The notes below the pieces were generated by a model that made no database searches, was not told where the DNA came from, and saw only the letters and a program-made list of their open reading frames with translations. Below, piece after piece: positions 35,198-43,976 of a DNA stretch of 64,000 bases (position 1 is its first letter; each line of letters begins with the position of its first letter). The position numbers and the translations under genes are program-made. The DNA is from an uncultured Paracoccaceae bacterium (GTDB lineage: Bacteria > Pseudomonadota > Alphaproteobacteria > Rhodobacterales > Rhodobacteraceae), in assembly GCA_951812305.1 (NCBI GenBank), contig CATOSB010000006.1, positions 62,001 to 126,000 of the forward strand, in the 5' to 3' direction.

Positions 35198-35296
35198 CCT
35201 CGGTCAAATCGCCGCCGCGTTGGGGCGCGTCGTCGATTGCGCGGCGCCTGCGGCTTGATTCCGCGCCTGGCGGTTTTCCGATACGTCCACTTCAGG
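35198..35296 (-). repeat. Double-hairpin intergenic repeat, copy 3
   Basis: On the minus strand it reads CCTGAAGTGGACGT, then GCGCGGAATCAAGCC-gca-GGCGCCGCGC (first hairpin), then ATCGACGACGCG and CGCGGCGGCGAT (second hairpin, with two A-G mismatches), then TTGACCGAGG. The second arm differs from copies 1 and 2 on both strands of the stem. Confidence 0.7.
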
Positions 35297-35429
35297 CAGG
35301 TGCACGCTTCTGGAAGCCTAACACGCGCGCTGGAAAGAAATGCGCCTAAGGCTGTTCTTCTTCATTCCCCATCGACTCAAAACACAGAAAGAACGCGTTT
35401 TCGGTGAGCGAGATGAACGGTAAGCGGTG

Positions 35430-37067
35430 TCACCGCGCCCTGTCAAAGTTCCATGGCATCAGTTCGTCGATGCGGGCTGCTGGATGGCCGGCAGCGATGG
35501 CTTCGAGGGTTGCCTTGAGATAGGCATAGGGCTCGACGTCGTTAAGCTTACAGGTTTCGATCAGGGAGGCGATACGCCCCCAGTTTCTGCCACCTTCGTC
35601 ATGGCCCGCAAAGAGCGCGTTCTTACGATTGAGGGCAATCGGGCGGATGGCTCGCTCGACCACGTTGCTGTCCATCTCGATAGCGCCGTCATCGAGAAAG
35701 AGCTTCAGTCCGTCCATGTGTTTGGCGATGTAGGAGAGCTTATCGCCGAGGCGTGATTTGGCCGAGATGCGGGAGCGGACGGTTTTGAGCCAAGTCTCGA
35801 ATGCCTCGATCAGCGGCTTGGTCTTTTCCTGGCGAACAGCTTTGCGCTCGGCGGCGGGTTTTCCTCTAATCTCAGCCTCGATCTTGTAGAACTCGGCAAT
35901 CCGCCTGAGCCCATCCCCTGCAATGGGCGAGCCATCGCGGTCATGCACTTCCTTGAGCTTGCGCCGCGCATGAGCCCAGCAATAGGCCAGTTTGACGGAT
36001 CCTGAGTTACGGCCCGGTTTGGTCAGGGCATTATAACCCGTATAGCCATCCACCTGCAGCGTACCGCTGAAGCCGGTCAGGAACTCCGTTGCGTGTTTGC
36101 CGCCACGCCCATCGGCGTAACAGAACACAACACCCGGTGGGCCGGTGCCCCCGAAGGGCCGCTCATCGCGGGCAATGGCCCAGAGATACCCGGTCTTGGT
36201 TCTGCCGCGCCCCGGATCGAGCACCGGACAGCGCGTCTCATCAGCAAAGAGCTTGCTGGAAGATTTGAGATCTTTGAACAGATGATCCACCACGGGAGCA
36301 AGATGGAAGGATATCCGGCCCATCCAGCCCGCAAGGGTGGAGCGGTGCAGATCAAGGCCGGATCGGGCATAAATCTGCGCCTGCCGGAACAAGGGGCAGT
36401 GATCGGCGTACTTGGAGACCGCCACCTGCGCCAATGTCCCCTCGGTAGGCAGGCCACCCTCGATCAGATGTACCGGTGCAGGTGCCTGGGTCACGCCAGC
36501 GTCCTTGTTCGGACAGGCGTATTTGGGCCGGATGGTCACGATCACCCGCGCCTGGGCCGGAACAATATCCAGTCGTTCGGTGCGATCTTCGCCGATCCTG
36601 ACCATCTCACCACAGCCGCAGGGGCATGTAATGCTGTCAGGCTCGATCACCTGTTCGATACGTTCCAGATGATCCGGCAGGTTCCCAAGGTTGCGCTGCG
36701 CAGGTTTGCGCTTCTTGCGCGGTTTGGTCATCTCGATTGTTTCTGACTGCGCCTCGGCCTCCGCTGTCGCGACCTCCAGATCTTCAAAAGCCAGTTGCCG
36801 TTCATCCGGGCTGAGCTTCTCGGAGCGTTTGCCATAGACCAGCTGGTGCAGTTCTTTGACAAAATGCTCCAGACGCGCGTTGATCGCCTCAAGTTCCGCG
36901 TTCTGCGTGGCGAGAGCGGCGTTGCTTTCTTCGAGTGCACAATTGCGCGACGTCAGGTTGCTGTTCAACAGGCTCACGCCAAACGCCTCTTTCCGTGCCG
37001 CCAAAACAACCGCCCGCACCTCCGCGGGAAGGGCATCCAGATCAAGGGATTCAAGAGCGTCAGGCAT
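35430..37067 (-). CDS. tnpC: IS66 transposase TnpC
   Basis: A 545-residue IS66 transposase. An N-terminal leucine-rich coiled coil (about residues 40-75) precedes the QLVYGKRSEKLSPDE motif. A zinc-binding segment follows (CPCGCGEMVRIGEDRTERLD), then the catalytic core with LFADETRCPVLDPGRG and the C-terminal IEMDSNVVERAIRPIALNRK with Glu. The C-terminal YLKATLEAIAAGHPAARIDE is the IS66 C-terminal region. It appears intact. Confidence 0.95.
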   Translation of the reverse strand: MPDALESLDLDALPAEVRAVVLAARKEAFGVSLLNSNLTSRNCALEESNAALATQNAELEAINARLEHFVKELHQLVYGKRSEKLSPDERQLAFEDLEVATAEAEAQSETIEMTKPRKKRKPAQRNLGNLPDHLERIEQVIEPDSITCPCGCGEMVRIGEDRTERLDIVPAQARVIVTIRPKYACPNKDAGVTQAPAPVHLIEGGLPTEGTLAQVAVSKYADHCPLFRQAQIYARSGLDLHRSTLAGWMGRISFHLAPVVDHLFKDLKSSSKLFADETRCPVLDPGRGRTKTGYLWAIARDERPFGGTGPPGVVFCYADGRGGKHATEFLTGFSGTLQVDGYTGYNALTKPGRNSGSVKLAYCWAHARRKLKEVHDRDGSPIAGDGLRRIAEFYKIEAEIRGKPAAERKAVRQEKTKPLIEAFETWLKTVRSRISAKSRLGDKLSYIAKHMDGLKLFLDDGAIEMDSNVVERAIRPIALNRKNALFAGHDEGGRNWGRIASLIETCKLNDVEPYAYLKATLEAIAAGHPAARIDELMPWNFDRAR

Positions 37068-37122
37068 GGCGTGTTCTTAGCAGATCAGGCCACGATTTAC
37101 ACCCTGTACATAAGGCTGAGAG

Positions 37123-37476
37123 TCACTCTGCCGCACCCGGTCGACGTGTCCGCCGCGCCGTCACCCGTCGCCAGTCCAGGCCCTCAAACAGGGCCTCAAA
37201 TTGTGCCTTGGACAGCCGCATCACGCCATCATGGACCCTGGGCCAGGCGAACTTGCCCTGTTCCAGCCGCTTGTACGTCATCACCAGACCGGACCCATCC
37301 CAAAGCAGAACCTTGATGCGGTCTCCACGTTTGGCGCGGAACACGATGATTACGCCCGAGTGCGGATCAAGGCCCGGATCGCGTTCAGCAACCGCCGCCA
37401 GCCCGTCATGGCCCTTCCTGAAATCCACCGGCCTGGTCGCAATCACAACCCGCACCGATTGCGACGGAACAATCAT
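37123..37476 (-). CDS. tnpB: IS66 accessory protein TnpB
   Basis: A 117-residue IS66 Orf2-like protein: RVVIATRPVDFRKGHDGLAA, then GVIIVFRAKRGDRIKVLLWD, then GSGLVMTYKRLEQGKFAWPR. The family is named for these motifs and is needed for transposition of three-gene IS66 elements. Its start overlaps the tnpA stop by four bases. Confidence 0.93.
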   Translation of the reverse strand: MIVPSQSVRVVIATRPVDFRKGHDGLAAVAERDPGLDPHSGVIIVFRAKRGDRIKVLLWDGSGLVMTYKRLEQGKFAWPRVHDGVMRLSKAQFEALFEGLDWRRVTARRTRRPGAAE

Positions 37477-37832
37477 CCCTGTCGCGCCAGGTGCCGCGCA
37501 ACATTCGCGATCCGTTTTGATGCCGTGCTTTTGGGCAACCGGATAGAGACAGATCCCGCGATGATCTCAATACCGTCAAAGGGCGAAGGCGGTGGTGTCG
37601 CAAGCACTGCGACCTCTGCAAAACCAGACGTCTGACCCTCGTCACGCGCGACCTTGCGCCGGGCCGTCGTGCGCCATGTCGATAACCGCGTCGCCGACAT
37701 ACCGTGTTTGCGAGCCACACCCGCAACCGTCGCGCCTGGCGCATACGTCTCGGCCACAATCGCCGCGCGCTCCGCCGCCGTCCGCAGTACAGGTTTGCGA
37801 CGCGAAACCTCCGCCCCATCATCCAACATCAA
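37473..37832 (-). CDS. tnpA: IS66 accessory protein TnpA
   Basis: A 119-residue protein with an N-terminal helix-turn-helix (IVAETYAPGATVAGVARKHG, then MSATRLSTWR) and a C-terminal beta segment (GIEIIAGSVSIRLPKST). This is the IS66 Orf1 pattern. It overlaps tnpB by four bases. Confidence 0.9.
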   Translation of the reverse strand: MMLDDGAEVSRRKPVLRTAAERAAIVAETYAPGATVAGVARKHGMSATRLSTWRTTARRKVARDEGQTSGFAEVAVLATPPPSPFDGIEIIAGSVSIRLPKSTASKRIANVARHLARQG

Positions 37833-38233
37833 ATCACCTCCAGATCATTGGAGACCAGCATCTCATATCAAACCGCAAGCCGATACCATGGGGCGCTCGC
37901 ACCGGTTACGATGAACGCGACATGGGCGGTTTCGACGGCTCCCTGATGTGCGTAAATCTCTTTCACCGCAGCATCCGCCTGCTTGCGGTCGCGAAATCGC
38001 ATTTGGGCGAAATAGGTCGCCTCGATGTTACTTGCAGTGTCGAGAACAGGGTGACGGTTTCGCTTCGCAATTGGCGATGCATCGAGGATCAGATCGGCAG
38101 TTCGCAGCGTATCGCTAAGAGCCTCCATCGAGGCGCGGGCTTCATCTAGCGAGATGCCATCCTTGAGGTCGAACCCAAAGAACATGTGATAGGCCATTTC
38201 GTGCACCCGGTGTTTCGTGACTTGCCCGGAAAA

Positions 38234-39031
38234 CTATCCCGAAAACTTCGGCGGACGCTTTTGAAAATTTGCCATTACCGCCTCCATCTGGTTCGCCCCG
38301 CCGATGATGGGCGCCTGAATCTGTGCCTCGATTGTCAGCCCTTCGCCCGGTGGCAGATGCCACGTTTCGGCGACAAGACGTTTCACGCCATTGACCGCCT
38401 CGGGAGAGCGGCCCGCCAGTTCGCTTGCGAGTTCACGGGCAGTCGCCAGCGGCGTGTCGGACAATTCGGAAACAAGGCCTTCCTGCCGCGCCTCGGCGCC
38501 CGAAATCATCCGCGCGGTCATCATCAGCATCTTGGCGCGGTCAGCGGGCATAAGACGGGGCAGGTTTTGGGTGATCCCCATATCCGGGATCATGCCCCAT
38601 TTCGCCTCCATGATCGAAAGCCGCGCCTCAGGGTGGCAGATGCGGAAATCGGCGGCGAGCGCCAGTTGCAGGCCGCCGCCGAGGCATACGCCTTCGATGG
38701 CGGCGATGACGGGCACCTGCAATTCCTGCCAGACGGTGCAGGGTTTCTGGAACCAGTTGGCGCGTTCACCGGGCGGCGGGTTCAGCAACCGTTCGCGCAT
38801 TTCTTCCAGACGCGCGCCGAGGCTTTGCATCACCGCCAGATCAAGCCCGGCACAGAAATCGCCGTCCGTCCCGGTCAGGATCACGGCGCGCAGACCGGGG
38901 GCGGATTTCAGGTCCTCGCCGGTCTGGGCCAGGCTTTCGAACAATTCTTCGGACAGGGCATTCTTGCAGTCGGGCCGGTTCAGCCGGACTTCGGCGATGT
39001 TGTCGGTGATCTCCAGCTCAAGCTCACTCAT
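38234..39031 (-). CDS. Enoyl-CoA hydratase/isomerase (crotonase) family protein
   Basis: A 265-residue crotonase from the ATG at 39031 with GGGGAAG upstream. EVRLNRPDCKNALS, GDFCAGLDLAVM (oxyanion hole) and EGVCLGGGLQLALAADFRI are clear, and the acidic position falls in IMEAKWGMIPDMG. The length is normal. Asp in GLDLAVM resembles isomerase-type members, so enoyl-CoA isomerase activity is possible. It lies just upstream of the interrupted small gene (27 bases apart), which was probably its operon partner. Confidence 0.88.
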   Translation of the reverse strand: MSELELEITDNIAEVRLNRPDCKNALSEELFESLAQTGEDLKSAPGLRAVILTGTDGDFCAGLDLAVMQSLGARLEEMRERLLNPPPGERANWFQKPCTVWQELQVPVIAAIEGVCLGGGLQLALAADFRICHPEARLSIMEAKWGMIPDMGITQNLPRLMPADRAKMLMMTARMISGAEARQEGLVSELSDTPLATARELASELAGRSPEAVNGVKRLVAETWHLPPGEGLTIEAQIQAPIIGGANQMEAVMANFQKRPPKFSG

Positions 39032-39114
39032 CTCACTTCCCCTGCGATTGGCAATCGGAGAGTATGGAAGAATGCTGAAGGCCACCAGAACCAACGTGGC
39101 GTCAGGGGGCGGAG

Positions 39115-39411
39115 ATGAGTGAAAAGAAAGTTGGGTGCCGGACACCGGCAGTGGGACGCGATGGCGTTACGAATATTCCGAAGTGGAAGTTCGACCTGTT
39201 GCGCGCAGCGATTCTGGATGTGCTGGCGCAGGGGGACATCCGGTACAAGGATTTGAATGAGGCCGTGGGCGCGCTTGTGTCAAAGGATGATCTGGCGCGG
39301 CTCGGCAATCTCGGCTGGCATGTGATCAGCGTCAAACTGGAATTGGAAGTGCGCGGCGAGTTGGTGCGCCGCGACGTGAAGGGGCCACAGGTGATTGGGT
39401 TGGTTTTGTGA
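39115..39411 (+). CDS. Small DUF6958-like protein
   Basis: A 98-residue soluble protein beginning MSEKKVGCRTPAVGRDGVTN. It has a helical middle (KWKFDLLRAAILDVLAQGDI) and ends GPQVIGLVL. The overall pattern looks like a winged-helix, and I associate it with DUF6958-type proteins, though without a search this is tentative. It is divergent from the crotonase gene. Confidence 0.65.
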   Translation: MSEKKVGCRTPAVGRDGVTNIPKWKFDLLRAAILDVLAQGDIRYKDLNEAVGALVSKDDLARLGNLGWHVISVKLELEVRGELVRRDVKGPQVIGLVL

Positions 39412-39716
39412 GCAACGGGTTTTGAGGAAAGGCGATCACGCGCGGTGTGGTTTTGGTGACGTGGTTTGCTGGACAAGGCGGGCTTTCGCTGCTCGACAGA
39501 AATGTGACATAATTTTAAGGATTCGCATGGGAACCCTGACCAAGTCATGTATGTGATCTGCGGTCACTTTCCACAACCGAGCGAAGTCGACCGTTTTTTG
39601 CTGGCCAGTATCGTTAAGGGGTTAATGCAAAAGAGCTATATCCAACTAGGCAATGTTACCGGAGAATGAGGGGCGAAAAGACTGATATAGCACTAATGGG
39701 GAGCCGTAGAGGATAT
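39412..39716. other. Gene-free stretch left of the nested IS region
   Basis: No supported gene. A 40-codon frame at 39547-39669 (MYVICGHFPQPSEVDRFLLA and onward) has no clear ribosome site and could be a chance frame or a gene remnant. The stretch is more AT-rich than its surroundings. It ends at the IS256 terminus at 39717. Confidence 0.35.
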
Positions 39717-40528
39717 GAGTTATTGTCAAATCTGGTGTTTGCGGGATCTTTCATGCGGCGGCGGTTTCGGTCTGGGTTTGCTTGATGCCGTCTTTGAAAT
39801 TGACGCCTTGGATGACGTCGGCGAGATGATTGAAGCCGCGAAGTTTGCGCCAGTTTTGTTCGGCGCACTGCCCCAGTTTGAAGATCATGTGGAGCATGCC
39901 GTCGCGGGCCAGACAGCCCTTTGAGCGCTTGGTGCGATGACGGATCGTGGCAAAGGCGGATTCAATTGGATTGGTCGTTCGGATGCTTTGCCAATGCATT
40001 GCGGGAAAATCGTAGAATGCCAGCAGTTCGGTTCGATCTTTCTGAAGCGAGGCGGTGGCTTTGGGGTACTTGTCTTCAAACGTTTTCACGAAGAGATCGA
40101 ACGCTTGTTCAGCTGACTTGCGCGTTTCAGCGCGCCAGATATCGTGCAGCATCGTTTTGGCTTTTGGCTGGGTGGACTTGGGAAAACAGTTGAGGACGTT
40201 GCCCGTCTTATGCACCCAGCAGCGTTGTTGAGGTGTGCCCGGATAGGAGACACGCAAGAATAATTGCTACGTTTGGTGGCGGCGGCGTGGTGTGATTGTG
40301 TAGTTCCATTCTGGGTGGAATGCATTCCCTTCGATGACGAGGCTATCCATTTCAGCTTTGGTGACCTTAACACCCTTCTCGTAAATACTTTCGTCAAGTG
40401 CGCATTCTACTTTCAGCCCAGCGTTCGTCGTCGTCGCCCCGATCAACTCGACGACTGCCATACGGCTGGACAGCGGCCGTCCGCGCCAGTTCTGTGTGAT
40501 GTGGCAAAACATCCGATGCTCGATGAGG

Positions 40529-42129
40529 GTAACTCCCAAGCACCCTGTCCGATAGGGTTGCGGGGTTTTGTTCCGTCAGAGCCGTGCGATGATCTGAGGT
40601 GGTGACAGGGTCAGGATTTCCAGGATGTTGAACCGGTGTTTTCTGGCCGTCGAGATGACGGACCTGATGTCGGCGAAGACCCGCGCGCCCTCGAGGGTGC
40701 GGAAGGTGCCCGAGATTTTCATGCGCAGCTTCATCATGCGCAGGTCCTGTTCGGCCTGATTGTTTGTGAATGGGACCGCGAAGTCGGCGATGAATCGCAA
40801 AACGTCATCGCGGTAGTCACGCAGGCGGAGGAGCAGGTTGTGGCCTGGCCGCCTGGCTTTTCGGCCGCGGGTGCCGGGGCTTTTGGCCAGCGGGGGCTGG
40901 CGTTCGTGGAAGGCGAGCCCCTTGGCGAGGATCGCCATGTATCTGGTGACTATACCCTGGCGAACCAGTTCCGGGAGTTCGGTCTCGCCTTGATCCTGAG
41001 CCGCGCATCTGAGCTGATTGGCGCTATGAAGCACTGCGCTCATCTCCGTCGCCCAAGGCTCTTTTTCGATCTCTTCGATGGCCTTGAGTTCGCGCAAGTG
41101 ATGCGCCCCGCAGAGGGCGTGGGCGTCCACTCCGCTCATATGGGCGTAGTAGGGTTTCCAGTGATCATGAATGATCGTCCCGCCGGTCAGGAAGGTTGGA
41201 ACAGCACCGCGTTTGGCGCTGATGCGGTAATGGGTGAAGGCGGTATCGCAGATCGTGTGCAGCCAGTGCAGCTTGCCGGCAACACGAAGTCCGGTCTCGT
41301 CCAGATGCCGAACGCCGCCTTCGGCAAGCCGGGCGAGAATGTGTTCAACCACGACACCCATCTTATTTGCCGCGCCGCGCGTCCAGTTGGTCACGCTGGC
41401 CGCGCACAAGCTGGTGGCCCCAAACAGGTCGCGCATAAGCTGGCAGACCCGATCCTCGGGTATCAGCTGCTGAACATTGCAATAGACCGCCACTGCCCGC
41501 ATGCGCGTGCCATATTGCACATGCGCGGCCACGCCATCGGGAAAGCCAGCCGTCGTCGTGGCTCGACAATGGTCGCAACAATAAACCGCCGCCTGATGCT
41601 CGGTGACCTCCAGGCGTGGCGCAGGCAAGTCGAACACCTGACGCTTCTCGATCCCTTTCACCATCTCCGCCGTCAGGGCGCTCTGACAGGCGCTGCAATG
41701 CGTCGCCTCATGCCGTTCGACAAAGTCGGGTGTTGACGTCTGGCGCAGGGTGTCGCCCCGGTGGCCAACTTGGCCGCCACTTTTCTTTCCGGATTTGCCA
41801 CGCAGGCTGCGCGGGGCTGGCTTCTTCAGGCCATCACTTGAAGGGGGCTTGCTGCTATTGCTGCTGTTCTTGGCCAACTGTCGGCGCAGGTCCGTGATCT
41901 CTTCCGCCATGCTCGCCAACGCAGCTTCAAGCTCAGCGATCCGACGCAGAGCCGTGGCGAGAAGTTGTTCAAGGGCGGCAACCTGATCCATCCCACCACT
42001 GATTCAGAGAAATCAACCCGGCGCCACAGAATTCAGACAAGAAAGAAAAAAAACACGCGCAAAATGGCAAATTCGACTCACCATAAAACTGACAATAACA
42101 CTCAAACGTGGGGGGTGCTTGGGAGTTAC
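40529..42129 (-). mobile_element. IS66-family element, single-ORF type (copy 2)
   Basis: A 1601-bp element, matching the copy at 7737-9336 apart from one extra A near the right end. Ends are GTAACTCCCAAGCACCC and complement. The exact 8-bp target duplication CGATGAGG is at 40521-40528 and 42130-42137. It is inserted in the ISAzo13 transposase gene. Confidence 0.95.
40576..41991 (-). CDS. IS66-family transposase (copy 2)
   Basis: A 471-residue product identical to the transposase at 7784-9199: same NSSNSSKPPSSDG leader, HCSACQ and CCDHC zinc segment, HLDETGLRV and FTNNQAEQDLRMMKLRM motifs. Identity of both gene and ends implies very recent duplication. Confidence 0.95.
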   Translation of the reverse strand: MDQVAALEQLLATALRRIAELEAALASMAEEITDLRRQLAKNSSNSSKPPSSDGLKKPAPRSLRGKSGKKSGGQVGHRGDTLRQTSTPDFVERHEATHCSACQSALTAEMVKGIEKRQVFDLPAPRLEVTEHQAAVYCCDHCRATTTAGFPDGVAAHVQYGTRMRAVAVYCNVQQLIPEDRVCQLMRDLFGATSLCAASVTNWTRGAANKMGVVVEHILARLAEGGVRHLDETGLRVAGKLHWLHTICDTAFTHYRISAKRGAVPTFLTGGTIIHDHWKPYYAHMSGVDAHALCGAHHLRELKAIEEIEKEPWATEMSAVLHSANQLRCAAQDQGETELPELVRQGIVTRYMAILAKGLAFHERQPPLAKSPGTRGRKARRPGHNLLLRLRDYRDDVLRFIADFAVPFTNNQAEQDLRMMKLRMKISGTFRTLEGARVFADIRSVISTARKHRFNILEILTLSPPQIIARL

Positions 42130-43194
42130 CGATGAGGTTCCACTTGGATGTGCCGGGCGGATAGTGATGGACGTGCAAGACAAGGTCGGTTTCGTCAGCA
42201 AACCTCTGCAGCTCTACCTTCCATAACCGGACGCGCGCACCGTTCGATCCGCCGCAGTCAGCAGTTATTGTCAGCTCGCGCATGCCAGGATGGCGCTTCT
42301 GACCCATGCGCTTCCGCCAGGTACGGATAGAGTTGACGGCGAATGAAGCAGTGTCAGCGGTGACGCCCACGCTAACCCAGCCAGTATTGGTGCCAACGTC
42401 GTAGACACCGTAGGGCGCCACCTTGCCGAGCTCCTTGTCGGGGAAATCATGTATGTTAACGCAGCGGGGGTCGCCTTTTGGCCGGTAGTCGCTGCCATCG
42501 TTGCGGTAGTTTCCGATCAACTCCTTCTTTTTGGTGTCGACCGAGATGACAGGCTGCCCAGCCGCCTGCGCGTCCAATACCCTGGCGTTAATATGCTCAA
42601 ACTGCGCGTCGCGATCAGGGTGGTTGGTGCCATCGTGCGTTTTGCGATTGACCTGCCGCGAATATTCCAACTTTGTTTCCAGCAACCTGGCGACAGTATT
42701 GGCACATATAGTATGGCCTGCAGCACACAGTGCCGCTGCCAGCTTTGCCGGGCTCTTCGACACCCATTTAAGCGGACGTATAGGATCACCCATCGTCGCT
42801 GGCTCGGCGAGACGCTGCAAGTCGGACACCAGCGTCGTATCAAGGTCGGCGACCTCGCGTCGCCCTCCACCCTTGCGGCGCACGCGGCCATTGCCTGGAC
42901 CTGGAGTATCAAGATCATTGATGCCTCGCCCGATGGTGGAACGTGCGAGGCCAGTGATCTCCGCAACTGCCGCAAGACCGCCACGCCCCGCCGCTCGGGC
43001 TTCTGCGGCAGCAAACAAACGCCGACCTCGTTCGCCAAGCTTCGAACCAAAAACTTCCCATCGCTCCTGAATTTGTTCTCGCTCTACCATGATTATCGAT
43101 TACCATATTGAGAACGGCATGGGAATCGCGCGGACCAGAGTCAAACCGTCGCAGCGGCAAAGGTTTGCGATTCACTTATTGTTGCGTGTCTCCT

Positions 43195-43337
43195 AAAGCG
43201 TTTCGCGATTAAGCTGAGACACAGCTTGATTGTGAAACGCATGCAAAATCGGTATGTTGCGGGCGTTTTATAGCGTTTCGACTTTAACTTGATACATCAC
43301 TTATCGCTTAGCGCGTTGAATTCTTTGATTTCAGGCA
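43195..43337. other. 143-bp insert with imperfect palindrome inside the IS256 remnant
   Basis: It belongs neither to the IS256 nor, by its ends, to the ISAzo13 element. It starts with an imperfect palindrome (GCGTTTCGCGATTAAGCT, gagac, ACAGCTTGATTGTGAAACGC). A related half-copy, GCGTTTCGACTTTAACTTGA, lies about 75 bases later, followed by ATCGCTTAGCGC. It could be a fragment of a palindromic repeat or a MITE-like end. No coding frame. Confidence 0.5.
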
Positions 43338-43976
43338 GCGTTCTCTGAGGCCGATTAGAACCTCCCTCCAGCTCTGTGTGCTTTCACGAGTGCCGTCCTC
43401 GATTGCCAGAAATTGTTTCTGACCACGGGTATTTACGCCGATCACGACCAGCGCGCACAACTTGTGATCCTCGCCGCGTAAGCCACTGTGAATACCGTCG
43501 GCCCAGATGTAGACCCACTCGTCTTGGGACAGGTCTGCGGTGCGCCACGCCCTGTATTCAGCGGCCCATTCGGCCTTCAATCTGGCAACTGTTTTGGCCG
43601 AAAATCCGGTGGCATTAGCCCCGAGCAAACCCTTCAGCGCCGTTCCCATTTCGCCAGTGGAAATGCCTTTGAGGTAGAGCCAGGGGATCGCAGCCTGCAG
43701 CGTCTTGGTCTTGCGCACGTAGGGCGGTACGAGCGCGGAGCGGAAACTCACTGGCTTGCCGGTTTTCGAGCGTATCTTTGGAATCTCTACGGTCACAGGT
43801 CCAACACCCGTTTGGATTTCACGGGCGGGATGACTGCCATTACGTACCACCCCGGCGCGCCCGTCTGGTGTTTTGAGGTGAGCAAAGCGATCCATCAATT
43901 CCGCAAGCTCAGTTTGAACGGCGGCTTGGATCAGAGCCTGCGCGCCCGTGCGCAAAAGCTCAGTCAACGGATCAAG

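Larger units (their letters stand above)
35420..37909 (-). mobile_element. IS66-family element, three-gene type
   Basis: A 2490-bp element with imperfect inverted ends GTAAGCGGTG / GTAACCGGTG. It is flanked by the exact 8-bp target duplication GATGAACG at 35412-35419 and 37910-37917. It carries tnpA, tnpB and tnpC in the usual order. It is unrelated at sequence level to the single-gene IS66 copies elsewhere in the window. Confidence 0.93.
35346..38206 (-). pseudogene. Small conserved-looking gene interrupted by an IS66 element
   Basis: The 5' part (38206 down to 37910) encodes 99 residues, beginning MHEMAYHMFFGFDLKDG and reaching AVETAHVAFI. Removing the element and one target duplication joins it in frame to 35411-35346, which adds SLTENAFFLCFESMGNEEEQ and P, then TAG. 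The restored protein has about 120 residues and no membrane segment or signal. I do not recognise the family with confidence; the N-terminus looks like a small alpha/beta fold. As it stands the frame runs into the IS end and stops after a few foreign residues (VTGASAPWYRLAV). Confidence 0.7.
40267..43090 (-). pseudogene. ISAzo13-family transposase gene split by IS66
   Basis: The N-terminal 320 codons run from 43090 (MVEREQIQERWEVFGSKLGE) to the insertion at 42130, through ISVDTKKKELIGN, ELTITADCGGSNG and HHYPPGTSKWNLI. The rest lies at 40520-40267 (EHRMFCHITQNWRGRPLSSR to HPEWNYTITPRRRHQT). Removing IS66 and one CGATGAGG copy restores a single frame of about 404 residues with no other damage, so the IS66 insertion is the only lesion. 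Confidence 0.9.
40246..43192 (-). mobile_element. ISAzo13-family element, interrupted by an IS66 copy
   Basis: Inverted ends GGAGACACGCAA and TTGCGTGTCTCC, each flanked by TA (40244-40245 and 43193-43194). Without the inner IS66 and its duplication the element is about 1.34 kb. It lies between the left IS256 block and a 143-bp insert. Confidence 0.88.

Noticed and set aside
39547..39669. 40-codon frame beside the nested IS region as a toxin-like small protein
   Set aside because: No ribosome site, no partner gene and no known family; kept only as a remark in the gap entry.
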